From: Arthrobacter ramosus
Lineage (GTDB): Bacteria; Actinomycetota; Actinomycetes; Actinomycetales; Micrococcaceae
DNA: 64,000 nucleotides
Assembly: GCF_039535095.1 (NCBI RefSeq)
Contig: NZ_BAAAWN010000001.1
Span: 186,001 to 250,000 of the forward strand
Direction of reading: 5' to 3'
The notes below the pieces were generated by a model. That model saw only the letters and a program-made list of their open reading frames with translations. It had not been told where the DNA came from and searched no databases. Of the stretch, positions 52,411 through 59,886 are shown piece by piece (the stretch's first letter is position 1; each line of letters begins with the position of its first letter). Position numbers and translations under genes: made by a program.

Positions 52411-53289
52411 TTACTTGCGACCGGAGAGCTGGAGGACCTGCTTGAAGAGGCCGGAGTGGTCGAGTCCGCCGTTGCCCTGGTTGACAGTGGCGGCGACGAG
52501 CTGTGCGACGACGGCGCCGAGCGGGATTGCGACGTTGGCTTCGCGGGCTGCGGAGGTGACGATGCCGAGGTCCTTGTGGTGGAGGGCCAGGCGGAAGCCG
52601 GGGTCGAAGTTGCGGTCGAGCATCTTCTGGCCCTTCTGGTCGAGGACCTTGGAGCCGGCCAGGCCGCCGCCGAGGACCTTGAGGGCTGCGTCCGTGTCCA
52701 CGCCGTAGGCCTCAAGGAAGGCGATAGCCTCGCCGAGGACCTCGATGTTGACGGCCACGATCAGCTGGTTGGCTGCCTTGACGGTCTGGCCGGAGCCGGA
52801 GGGGCCGACATGGACGATGGTCTTGCCGACGGCGTTGAGGACATCCTGTGCTGCTTCGAAGTCGGCTGCGTCGCCGCCAACCATGATGGACAGGACGGCG
52901 TCGACGGCGCCCTGTTCGCCGCCGGAGACCGGGGCGTCGAGGGGGCGGATGCCGGCTGCGACGGCGTCTGCCGAGAGGCGGGCGGCGACGTCCGGACGGA
53001 TGCTGCTCGCGTCGATCCAGAGGGTGCCCTTCTTCGCGTTGGCGAAGACACCGTCCGGGCCGCTGACGACACCTTCGACGTCGGGGGAGTCCGGCACCAT
53101 GGTGATGACGACGTCGGCGTCCTTGACGGCGTCGGCGATGCTCGTGGCGCCCTTGCCGCCTTCGGAGACGAGCTTGTCGATCTTGTCCTGGCTGCGGTTG
53201 AAACCGGTGACGGTGTGGCCGGCCTTGACCAAGTTGATGGCCATGGGGAGGCCCATGATTCCGAGTCCGATAACTGCAACGTTGCTCAT
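52411..53289 (-). CDS. glxR: 2-hydroxy-3-oxopropionate (tartronate semialdehyde) reductase
   Basis: The 292-residue beta-hydroxyacid dehydrogenase has the NAD(P) motif [26 protein letters not shown], the substrate loop [11 protein letters not shown] and catalytic Lys in [17 protein letters not shown]. It reduces tartronate semialdehyde to D-glycerate. It lies between hyi and gcl, as in glyoxylate clusters of related bacteria. A 66-bp palindrome precedes it and a hairpin follows it. Confidence 0.96.
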   Translation of the reverse strand: MSNVAVIGLGIMGLPMAINLVKAGHTVTGFNRSQDKIDKLVSEGGKGATSIADAVKDADVVITMVPDSPDVEGVVSGPDGVFANAKKGTLWIDASSIRPDVAARLSADAVAAGIRPLDAPVSGGEQGAVDAVLSIMVGGDAADFEAAQDVLNAVGKTIVHVGPSGSGQTVKAANQLIVAVNIEVLGEAIAFLEAYGVDTDAALKVLGGGLAGSKVLDQKGQKMLDRNFDPGFRLALHHKDLGIVTSAAREANVAIPLGAVVAQLVAATVNQGNGGLDHSGLFKQVLQLSGRK

Positions 53290-53333
53290 GATTTTCCTTA
53301 CTGAAGTCTTTGTTTTAGCCCAGGTGTGCTGGA

Positions 53334-53399
53334 CCCAACTAGCTCGCAGTTGATGTCGTTTTGAGGGCTCTAAACGACATCAACTGCTACTCAGTTGGG
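53334..53399. repeat. 66-bp nested palindrome between hyi and glxR
   Basis: GCAGTTGATGTCGTTT (53346-53361) and AAACGACATCAACTGC (53372-53387) are perfect 16-bp arms around a 10-base loop. Outside them CCCAACT (53334-53340) pairs with AGTTGGG (53393-53399) across 5-base gaps. In mRNA it forms a long hairpin 13 bases after the hyi stop. It can be a processing/stability element, a partial terminator or a member of a mobile palindrome family. Confidence 0.85.
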
Positions 53400-53412
53400 C
53401 GGTTGGGGTTTG

Positions 53413-54216
53413 CTAGTGGGAGCTGGCGCGCTGGCGTATGGCCCAGCTGAAGGCCGTTTCCTGCGGTTCCTTGTACTCGAGGCCGATGTAGCCTTCGTAG
53501 CCGAGTTCGCGGCTGCGGGCGATCCATTCGCCGAGGGGAAGCTCGCCGGTTCCGGGAGCCCCGCGGCCGGGGTTGTCGGCGATCTGGATGTGGCCGAAGT
53601 CCTTGGCGTGGTTCTCGATGACGGCTGCGACGTCGTCCCCGTTGACTGCAAGGTGGTAGAAGTCGGCGAGGAGCTTGACGTTCGTGGCGCCGGATTCTTC
53701 CTTGACGCGGGCGATCACCTTGAGGGCATCAGCAGCTTTGAGGAGCGGGTACTTGGGGGCGCCGCTGACGGGTTCGAGGAGGACGGTGCCGCCGATGCGT
53801 GCGACGCCTTCTGCGGCGCTGGCCAGGTTTTCGGCGCCGATGGCGTCCTGCTTTTCGGCCGATTCGCCTTCCACGCGGTTGCCGTAGAGGGCGTTGAAGG
53901 CCTTGCAGCCGAGTCGCTCGCCGATACCTGCGACAACGTCGATGTTGTCCAGGAACTCGGAGGAGCGGGCGGGCCAGGAAACCAGGCCGCGGTCGCCGCC
54001 CGGCATGTTGCCGGCGTTGAAGTTCAGGCCGGTGAGCTGAACGCCAGCGTCCTTGATGGCGTTCTCGAACTCGGTTACCTGGGCGTCCGACGGGACGGAG
54101 GTTTCAAAGGGCCACCAGAATTCGACGGCGTCAAAGCCGGCAGCCTTCGCGGCCGCCGGGCGCTCGAGCAGGGGCAGCTCCGTCAGGAGGATGGAGCAGT
54201 TCACTGTGTACGTCAT
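53413..54216 (-). CDS. hyi: Hydroxypyruvate isomerase
   Basis: The 267-residue TIM-barrel protein of the AP endonuclease 2 group has MTYTVNCSILLTELPLLERPAAAKAAGFDAVEFWWPFET, LNFNAGNMPGGDRGLVSWP, ALYGNRV, VLLEPVSGAPKYPLL (metal-binding Glu), LLADFYHLAVNGDDV, GHIQIADNPGRGAPGTGELP. It interconverts hydroxypyruvate and tartronate semialdehyde. It is the first gene of the hyi-glxR-gcl-glxK-allB series, so the operators upstream probably control the whole run. Confidence 0.95.
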   Translation of the reverse strand: MTYTVNCSILLTELPLLERPAAAKAAGFDAVEFWWPFETSVPSDAQVTEFENAIKDAGVQLTGLNFNAGNMPGGDRGLVSWPARSSEFLDNIDVVAGIGERLGCKAFNALYGNRVEGESAEKQDAIGAENLASAAEGVARIGGTVLLEPVSGAPKYPLLKAADALKVIARVKEESGATNVKLLADFYHLAVNGDDVAAVIENHAKDFGHIQIADNPGRGAPGTGELPLGEWIARSRELGYEGYIGLEYKEPQETAFSWAIRQRASSH

Positions 54217-54295
54217 CGTAGGTGTCCTTCCGGGGAGGGCTTGGGATCTATCTTCCGCTTGGCTTGGTCTCTTGGGCTAGTTCGCGATGTTGAGT

Positions 54296-54331
54296 TTCCG
54301 CTTTGTGGAATTTAGATTCTGCTTTATGAAA
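54296..54331 (-). promoter_or_regulatory. Twin IclR-like operator boxes upstream of hyi
   Basis: On the minus strand TTTCATAAAGCAGAA (54331-54317) and TTCCACAAAGCGGAA (54310-54296) are direct repeats, 11 of 15 bases alike, set 21 bases apart so that both face the same side of the helix. The second is itself TTCC-N7-GGAA, the form of IclR-family sites. They stand about 80 bases before hyi. No IclR gene is in the window. Confidence 0.6.
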
Positions 54332-54342
54332 AGTTTAGAGAA

Positions 54343-54390
54343 GGAGGGGGTGGGAGTCAAGGGGGGGTCTCCGCGGGGAGGGGGTTTGGG
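54343..54390 (+). other. G-rich tract with six G runs
   Basis: Runs of 5, 3, 7, 4, 5 and 3 G occur within 45 bases (54346-54350, 54352-54354, 54361-54367, 54375-54378, 54380-54384 and 54388-54390). Loops are 1 to 7 bases. This can form a G-quadruplex on the plus strand, just upstream of the hyi promoter. Confidence 0.7.
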
Positions 54391-54498
54391 ATACCAGGTG
54401 ACGGACTTGGGTGGGCTGGGGTGGGCGACTGGGGTGCTGCGTCCACTCTCGCCTCGCTGTCCGATGGCGTCACCTCTCTACGTGCTCACCCTCGATTT

Positions 54499-54606
54499 AC
54501 ACGGAGATGCGCCACCGGCCACACGGAGATTGCCCGATTCCACACTGAGATTCCGGTCTCCCAGCACTGAATTTCGGCTTTTTTACACTGAGACGGCTTT
54601 TTCGCC
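54499..54606. repeat. Degenerate 21-22-bp tandem repeat
   Basis: Five units start at 54499, 54521, 54542, 54563 and 54585, each with a form of ACACTGAGATT (units 1 and 2 have ACACGGAGAT, unit 4 AGCACTGAAT). The second halves vary. The spacing equals about two helical turns. On the minus strand the units read as a seven-residue pattern (GISVWNR, AISVWPV), but there is no sign of a real gene. Confidence 0.65.
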
Positions 54607-55075
54607 CTTAGCCTTCCAGTATCAGTTTCGATTTCAAATCGGAACCACAGATCGATTGGGGGATTCATGGAATATCGCGGCTTGATCGCTCGGGAAGTCT
54701 TAGCGGCAACGCCCGCCCGTGCGACTGCGATCCCGGACCCGAGAAAGGTTCCGAGAATGATCTTTTCATCAGCTATCCGCAGCACGGCCACTGCGTGCGT
54801 GCTCGCCTTTGTCGCTTGCAGCGTCGTCTCTGGGCACCGGCGATGGGAAGGCTGTTCGTTCTCGCGCCGGGGCTTGCGGTGGTCACGTTCGTGGCGCGCC
54901 TGATCCGGGGCAGGGAACGGGCTCCCCCGTACGCGAAGTAAAGGACTCGCGAGCCGCGATCCCGGACTCGTTCCGTGCGATCGGCTCAGGGTGGAGAACA
55001 TGTTCGATATTCATGTCTGACCAGAATAGCGGTCGGAATTCCAAGACCGGCCGGTAACTGAGAATGGGGAATCGA

Positions 55076-55549
55076 ATGAAAATGGTTAGGAATGCAAGGA
55101 ATGCAAGGAAGGCAGTGGCGGCAGGAGCATTGACGGCTCTTATGGCAATTGGGGCTGCGTCGGGAGCGCAGGCCACTAGCGCATCGGGCACGGCGTATTT
55201 CGATAACGGGCAGCCGATCACGGCAAATATGTGGATCCAGCCGGTTTCAAATGGCGGTTGTGGGAGTTTTTCCTCGTCGGCGGTGATGAATGTATCACCC
55301 AATTGGATCCGCAATACGACATCGTTCTACCAGTACGGAGTTGGGTCTATCAGTATCAAGGGTGTCAACGTATCGGGATCGGGAACCAGCAATCCTGCGA
55401 CACTTCAGTGGACCAATAGTAACGGTGCTCGTGGATCCTATCTGAGCGGCACAGTCTGCATGGGGTGGGGTGCCTTCTACCTAGGTGCGGATGTGGCGGC
55501 CACCGCTTACTACTACGGTAATTTGCGCACTGCTTCCGCTCGCGTATAA
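55076..55549 (+). CDS. Small secreted protein, unknown family
   Basis: The 157-residue protein has a Sec signal: basic start (MKMVRNARNARKA), hydrophobic core (AGALTALMAIGAA) and a likely cut after GAQA. The mature part of about 121 residues is rich in Gly, Ser, Asn and aromatic residues (WIQP, NWIRN, FYQYG, AYYYG) and has two cysteines (NGGCGSF and GTVCMGW), probably one disulfide; it looks like an all-beta fold. GGGGA lies 5 bases before the ATG at 55076. No family is recognised. It is the first gene of a four-gene run with a lipoprotein and an ABC exporter and may be its cargo. Sampled lines here have about 50-55% GC. Confidence 0.78.
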   Translation: MKMVRNARNARKAVAAGALTALMAIGAASGAQATSASGTAYFDNGQPITANMWIQPVSNGGCGSFSSSAVMNVSPNWIRNTTSFYQYGVGSISIKGVNVSGSGTSNPATLQWTNSNGARGSYLSGTVCMGWGAFYLGADVAATAYYYGNLRTASARV

Positions 55550-55571
55550 CGAAGAGATCGGCACTGCAGTA

Positions 55572-57224
55572 ATGACAAGAAGCCTAGGTATATGCCGTCA
55601 AAAGTTGCAGCACACACGAAACGCCAAGCTGGTGTCGGTGCTAATCACGGCCATGCTTTGCCTGACTGCCTGCAGTGCCGGTCTCTCCGCGCCGGCCAAC
55701 GATGTGTCTGCCATACAAGATGACTTGAAGAAGCTCCAGGGAATCAACGGTCTCATAAGGATGCCCGAAGGGGAGGGTCAAGAGCGTGGAGATCTGTACA
55801 CGACGGCGTTGTACACCGAGAACTTTGGTTCCCACCTGCTGGCCGCGGACAACGCCAATCGGACCGTCCGCAACGCACTGGGTGATCAGTCCACAGCCGA
55901 CCTGCCGACGCTCTGGTCGGCGCTCAAGCTGATTAGGGCAGCCGGCGCAGCTTTGCCTGTCGAATTGGAGAAGAGATTGGCCAGTACCGCGATGCCCGCA
56001 AGGCAGCAGGATGTAGGCGCGGAAATCGCCGCCCTCTGGTTTTGGATCGACATCGGTAGGATGCAAGGCTGGTCCGTGATCGCAGGAAAGTCCTTTGTGG
56101 AAGAAGCGCTCATACGGCTTGGCGCAATTGACCTCAACTCGATCACGAACAAGCCCTATCTTCTATGGCGTCTCTTCGATTCCTATTCGGCTCTGCAAAA
56201 GGAGAGACCCCTCGAATTGGAACGAGCGTTGAAGAACGTGGATTCCAACAAGCTCCCTGGCGACTATGAGTCAACTCTTGACTTTCAAGCCGCCCTTGAA
56301 GCGAGAGCAACTCTTGGAAATGATCTGGTGGTTCCTAACGGTGCTAGGGACCATATCGTTAGGCTTCTGGATTCGAGCCAGGTGCACGATGACGCGCTGA
56401 TCGCTTCAATGCTGCGTTCCTTGGAATTGCTGAACGCACAGACAGAGGCGAAGCGACTTGTCAAAGATCATATTGCATCCAGGGTCGACCAGAAGACGGG
56501 ACTTATCCGTTCATCGACTCTCGCCAAAGGCTCGGTCCACGGGACGTATCTTGCCGCGAGACTCCTCGACACGAGCTTTCCCGCGGTCGTAAGTGAACGA
56601 ACCCGAGACGAACTGGAACGGGTGCTGAAGGCGCCCGAAACCGATCAGATCACTCAGCTCAAGGCGCTTGTGGCGCTAAAGCGCTCTGGGTCTCCATCCT
56701 GGGGGAACTACGGTTCGATCATCGAGCAAGGTAGGGCGGCGCTTCCGGCCACCGTGACTTTCGCAAAACTCAGCGGGTACATCGAGCTGGTGGATGTTCT
56801 GGTGCAGCTTGACCCTAACGCGAGGTTGGCGCGACTGGAGGCGTTCGATGCAGACCCCGGGGTTGAAGACCTACTTTCCGGAGCACTGATGGCGCTCTCC
56901 AACTCCATGTACTTCTCAAACAGCGAAGAAGTGAGATCAATGTTTCCGGCCGTCCAGTCCGCTCTCCCGCAGCTCATTGGTTCATCCAAAGGAAAGGGCC
57001 TGAATTATTTTCGGGCATTGACCGCCATGACGAACGCAAGTCGGTCCGGACTTGGATCAAACGACTTTGACAAAGCGGCCGAGGATCTCCGGACTCTGAA
57101 GGGCTGCAAAGAATTCCCGTCCTTGTATCGGATGGAAGCAGACAAGGCGTCACCATGCAGTCTGTCAATTTCGGCCGCAATGATCGCGGTCCCGGGTGCC
57201 TACGACTTCGGGGAGAACAAATGA
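55572..57224 (+). CDS. Large helical lipoprotein, unknown family
   Basis: The 550-residue protein starts with a lipoprotein signal (RNAKLVSVLITAMLCLTAC, lipidated Cys34) and then consists almost wholly of paired helices in repeats of about 45-50 residues. Segments such as TGLIRSSTLAKGSVHGTYLAARLLD resemble the Gly-containing turns of alpha/alpha toroids (prenyltransferase/squalene cyclase type), but the catalytic acids are not evident. Its stop overlaps the ATPase gene (ATGA). It is exposed at the outer face of the membrane, where it could bind or neutralise the secreted protein or deliver it to the permease. I cannot give a name. Confidence 0.8.
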   Translation: MTRSLGICRQKLQHTRNAKLVSVLITAMLCLTACSAGLSAPANDVSAIQDDLKKLQGINGLIRMPEGEGQERGDLYTTALYTENFGSHLLAADNANRTVRNALGDQSTADLPTLWSALKLIRAAGAALPVELEKRLASTAMPARQQDVGAEIAALWFWIDIGRMQGWSVIAGKSFVEEALIRLGAIDLNSITNKPYLLWRLFDSYSALQKERPLELERALKNVDSNKLPGDYESTLDFQAALEARATLGNDLVVPNGARDHIVRLLDSSQVHDDALIASMLRSLELLNAQTEAKRLVKDHIASRVDQKTGLIRSSTLAKGSVHGTYLAARLLDTSFPAVVSERTRDELERVLKAPETDQITQLKALVALKRSGSPSWGNYGSIIEQGRAALPATVTFAKLSGYIELVDVLVQLDPNARLARLEAFDADPGVEDLLSGALMALSNSMYFSNSEEVRSMFPAVQSALPQLIGSSKGKGLNYFRALTAMTNASRSGLGSNDFDKAAEDLRTLKGCKEFPSLYRMEADKASPCSLSISAAMIAVPGAYDFGENK

Positions 57225-57883
57225 CAGCGGTGCTGCGTCTTGAGAACATCGCCAAGTCCTTTTTAGATGATCGCGGGACGCAACAGTTGGTCCTTTCTGG
57301 AATCAGCCTGAACGTCGAGGCTGGCGAAATCGTCTGGCTGCGAGGTGAGTCGGGTTCGGGGAAGTCAACGATCCTGAACATCTCCGGACTGCTATCGACC
57401 CCCGATGCCGGCAAAGTGTGGATCAACGGTGACGACAGGACCAACGCCTCGTCCCGGGAAGCGAGTCAGGTCCGCTCGAACGAAATTGGCATGGTGTTTC
57501 AGAGCAGCAACCTGTTGCCCGAACTTACGGCGTTGGAAAATGTCCTCCTTGCCAGCAGCAAGCCCATGACACGCGCAACGATTACGGAGCAGCTGGAACG
57601 CTTCGGCCTGGTGGCGGTCGCTGACCGGCAAGCGAAAAGGCTTTCCGGCGGGCAGCAGCAAAGAGTCGCGTTTTGCCGTGCGCTGATCAACGAACCGTCA
57701 TTGCTACTGGCCGACGAACCAAGTTCGGGTCTCGATGCGACAAACACTGAGGCCATCCTGGACGCCATGCGAACGGGGGCCAACAGCGGGTGCGGCATCC
57801 TCGTTGCTTCCCACGACGAAGTTTTCCAGCAAGTGGCCCACCGTCAGCTTCCTATGAAGGAGTTGTTCCTTGAACAGAAATAG
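57221..57883 (+). CDS. ABC transporter ATP-binding protein, MacB/LolD-like
   Basis: The 220-residue ATPase has Walker A GESGSGKSTIL, Q-loop MVFQSSNLLPELTALENVLL (typical of the LolD/MacB group), signature [15 protein letters not shown], Walker B LLLADEPSSGLDATNTEAIL and switch His in ASHDEVFQQV. It pairs with the FtsX-type permease encoded next and overlaps both neighbours. Such complexes work by mechanotransmission on the extracytoplasmic side and not by classical transport. GGGGAG precedes the ATG at 57221. Confidence 0.94.
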   Translation: MTAVLRLENIAKSFLDDRGTQQLVLSGISLNVEAGEIVWLRGESGSGKSTILNISGLLSTPDAGKVWINGDDRTNASSREASQVRSNEIGMVFQSSNLLPELTALENVLLASSKPMTRATITEQLERFGLVAVADRQAKRLSGGQQQRVAFCRALINEPSLLLADEPSSGLDATNTEAILDAMRTGANSGCGILVASHDEVFQQVAHRQLPMKELFLEQK

Positions 57884-59084
57884 GGTCTTTGCTGCAAGGT
57901 CGGTGCGGCTTTCCCTCTCGAAATTGAGGCCACTCGCGGTCCTGATGAGTCTTGGCATCGCGGTATTCATATTCGCCGACAGCATCGTAGGGGCCGGAAT
58001 AAGCTCATACTCAAACAAGATCAGCACCAATTCCGCCCTGAATTACGTGGAGGTGACTTCAGTAGGTCCGGACTCAGCTCGTGAGATCACTGATGAATCA
58101 TTATCCCGGTTCAGCCAAATCGATCACGTAGTGCGATCCTCCGGTTGGGCACAAATAGACCTCGCCATAGAGGACCCCGCGAACTGGCCATCACCGAACA
58201 ACCCCGGTGCATTCATGGGTACGCCATTCATCAGCGGCATCACTCCGAAAATACTGCTGGGAGACGTCTCCGGGGACGGCCCTGGGGAAGGCCAGATCCT
58301 GCTTCCCGACAAGGGGCAGGGCCAGAGATATGCCCAGCTGCACGGCAAGGAAATGAGCTTTGTGTACACGAAGGAAATCGGCCCTGGCAATGGGGAACCT
58401 GTTTCCATATCTCTCCGCGTCTCAGGTATCTATGACAACTCGTCGCCGGGTACGGATGGCGCACAGGCTGCTTACGTATCCAGTAAGGTGCTCCAGTCAA
58501 CGCTCGCCAATGCCCGGCCGAATACAAAAGCGCTGACCTACCCCCGCGCATATGTTCGCGTTGACTCAGCAGACGAAGTGGTCAATGTACAGAACCAAGT
58601 CCGAGCGCTCGGATATTCAGTGAACAGCGTTGCGGGCCAAATCCGATCCCTCTCAGGCCTCTTCGCTCTTCTCGCCCTTGTCAGCTGGGTGATCGGTGGG
58701 TTCTTGATCATCTTCTGCCTCGGGGTCGGAGTGTCTGTTGGTGGCAGTTGGATCAAGCAGAGAGCTCGCGAAGTGGGTCTCCTCAAAGCCATCGGCTGGT
58801 CGGGGGCCTCGATAGCAGGGGTTTACATGGTCGAGTTGGCGGCGGTGGGCCTCATCATTGGCGTGACGGGGGCGCTCCTGGGAACTCTTTGCTCCGTCAT
58901 AGGAACGGCGGTCTTCAGTGGACTGCAGCTCGACCTCCTGCCGGTGGCTGCGTGGGCCATGCCCAACTGGTTGCTCGTGCTCGGGGCACTCTTCTGTGTT
59001 CCTTTGTTCTTGTGCCTTGGAGCCGTTGGGCACGTCGCAAGACTCGCTCGGCTCGACGCGGATTCCTCGCTGAGGGACCTGTAG
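57870..59084 (+). CDS. FtsX/MacB-type ABC permease
   Basis: The 404-residue protein has one N-terminal helix (about 21-43), a large extracytoplasmic domain (45-255) and three C-terminal helices (about 262-286, 314-340 and 366-390) with the FtsX motif WIKQRAREVGLLKAIGWSGASI. This is the four-helix MacB/FtsX plan. The start is a TTG six bases after AAGGAG, inside the end of the ATPase gene. In related systems the pair handles peptides, bacteriocins or lipoproteins. With the upstream lipoprotein and secreted protein it forms one unit. Confidence 0.9.
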   Translation: MNRNRVFAARSVRLSLSKLRPLAVLMSLGIAVFIFADSIVGAGISSYSNKISTNSALNYVEVTSVGPDSAREITDESLSRFSQIDHVVRSSGWAQIDLAIEDPANWPSPNNPGAFMGTPFISGITPKILLGDVSGDGPGEGQILLPDKGQGQRYAQLHGKEMSFVYTKEIGPGNGEPVSISLRVSGIYDNSSPGTDGAQAAYVSSKVLQSTLANARPNTKALTYPRAYVRVDSADEVVNVQNQVRALGYSVNSVAGQIRSLSGLFALLALVSWVIGGFLIIFCLGVGVSVGGSWIKQRAREVGLLKAIGWSGASIAGVYMVELAAVGLIIGVTGALLGTLCSVIGTAVFSGLQLDLLPVAAWAMPNWLLVLGALFCVPLFLCLGAVGHVARLARLDADSSLRDL

Positions 59085-59172
59085 CTCCGGAGCGCTCGAG
59101 ATCCGGAACCTTGCTCGCCGCGCATCCGGGAAGGAACCAAGAGGCAGTGCTCGGTCTCTGTTAGGGCAGAAC

Positions 59173-59580
59173 TCAGCGGGCGGAGTGAACTTCGAGTCCC
59201 TCTATACCTTCGAAATCTGCGGTGTTGAGCGTGTAGAGGGGGAGGTTATTGGCGATCGCGGTTGCGGCTATGAGGGCGTCGTAAGCTCGTGCTTTGGGTT
59301 TACGACCATTCCGGCGCAGCGATGCGGCCACCTGGCCGAAGGCCCGGGCACAGGCCGCATCGAAGGGGAGCGGGTCGAAGTCGGCTTCCGCCTGCTGGAG
59401 GTGCGCCTGCCGCGCAGCCCGTTCCTTGTCTGTGGCGGCGACCAGAGGGCCGACGGAGAGTTCCGCGAGGGTTACCGCGCTGATGAGGCATTCATGAGGC
59501 AACTCGGACCCGGCGAGGTCTCCGAGCCCGATGACGGTGGATGTGTCCAATATTCCCCGTTCCGGGGTTCCCCGGGTCAC
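59173..59580 (-). CDS. PIN-domain toxin (VapC-like)
   Basis: The 135-residue protein has the four acidic residues of PIN ribonucleases: Asp12 (GILDTST), Glu40 (TLAELSVG), Asp101 (AYDALIAATA) and Asp122 (NTADF). These bind Mg and cut RNA, often tRNA. It overlaps the antitoxin gene by four bases, as is usual for type II systems. All catalytic residues are present, so the toxin should be active when freed. The gene lies between the exporter island and the second glycerate kinase. Confidence 0.94.
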   Translation of the reverse strand: MTRGTPERGILDTSTVIGLGDLAGSELPHECLISAVTLAELSVGPLVAATDKERAARQAHLQQAEADFDPLPFDAACARAFGQVAASLRRNGRKPKARAYDALIAATAIANNLPLYTLNTADFEGIEGLEVHSAR

Positions 59581-59813
59581 AGCCCCGCGTCCAGGATTTC
59601 GTCCAGATCTGCCCGGAATGTTTCGACGTCCACGCGCGGCAGGTGCCGGCGGCTGGCGATCAATTGCTCTGTTTGGCGGCTGCGTCGGCGGACGGGCTGA
59701 AGCTCAGCCACCTCGTGGCCGTCGCGGGTAACGATCAACGTCTCGCCTTGAGCGACCCGCTCAAGGACTTCGCCGCCATGGTTCCGTAGCTCGCGCACCG
59801 TCACAGTTCCCAT
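59577..59813 (-). CDS. Antitoxin, Phd/YefM family
   Basis: The 78-residue protein has the Phd/YefM DNA-binding fold (MGTVTVRELRNHGGEVLERVAQGETLIVTRDGHEVAELQPV) and a C-terminal tail (VDVETFRADLDEILDAGL) that should bind and block the PIN toxin. It precedes and overlaps the toxin gene. There is no ribosome site at its ATG; a -10-like TACACT ends six bases before it, which suggests a leaderless mRNA. A 16-bp palindrome covers this promoter, so autoregulation is likely. Confidence 0.94.
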   Translation of the reverse strand: MGTVTVRELRNHGGEVLERVAQGETLIVTRDGHEVAELQPVRRRSRQTEQLIASRRHLPRVDVETFRADLDEILDAGL

Positions 59814-59822
59814 GCAATAAGT

Positions 59823-59838
59823 GTATCACCGGTGATAC
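59823..59838. promoter_or_regulatory. 16-bp palindromic operator of the toxin-antitoxin pair
   Basis: GTATCACCGGTGATAC is a perfect 16-bp palindrome, 10 bases upstream of the antitoxin ATG and overlapping TACACT, the likely -10 element on the minus strand. It fits the binding site of a Phd/YefM antitoxin dimer. Confidence 0.75.
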
Positions 59839-59886
59839 GGGCGAACTTGAGTTTTTAGTGCTCCGCAAAACGCCCAGCAGGTGCGG

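Larger units (their letters stand above)
54217..55075. other. 859-base intergenic region upstream of hyi and the secreted protein gene
   Basis: This is the longest gene-free stretch of the window. From left to right it holds the hyi promoter region with two operator-like boxes, a G-rich tract, a degenerate 21-bp tandem repeat, and about 450 bases with no feature I can name. Two frames in the last part (54486-55001 on the minus strand and 54667-54903 on the plus strand) lack a ribosome site or recognisable domain, so I leave them out. GC falls towards the right side. Confidence 0.7.

Noticed and set aside
49809..52445. Long open frame across glxK and gcl on the plus strand
   Set aside because: It runs antisense through two well-supported genes and their spacer and has an Arg/Gly/His-rich composition typical of shadow frames.
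54667..54903. Small plus-strand gene upstream of the secreted protein
   Set aside because: A hydrophobic stretch exists, but there is no ribosome site and the C-terminal part is Arg/Ser/Trp-rich as in shadow frames.
54486..55001. Minus-strand gene in the 54.2-55.1 kb gap
   Set aside because: It reads through the 21-bp repeat, is rich in Arg/Ser, and has no ribosome site or known domain.
54996..55005. SOS (LexA) box GAACATGTTC before the secreted protein gene
   Set aside because: The half-sites GAAC and GTTC are separated by two bases; actinobacterial LexA sites need four.
55076..55549. Calling the secreted protein a lactococcin 972-type bacteriocin
   Set aside because: It shares the context and an aromatic end but lacks a clear sequence match, is longer, and the partner gene is a lipoprotein instead of the seven-span protein of that family.
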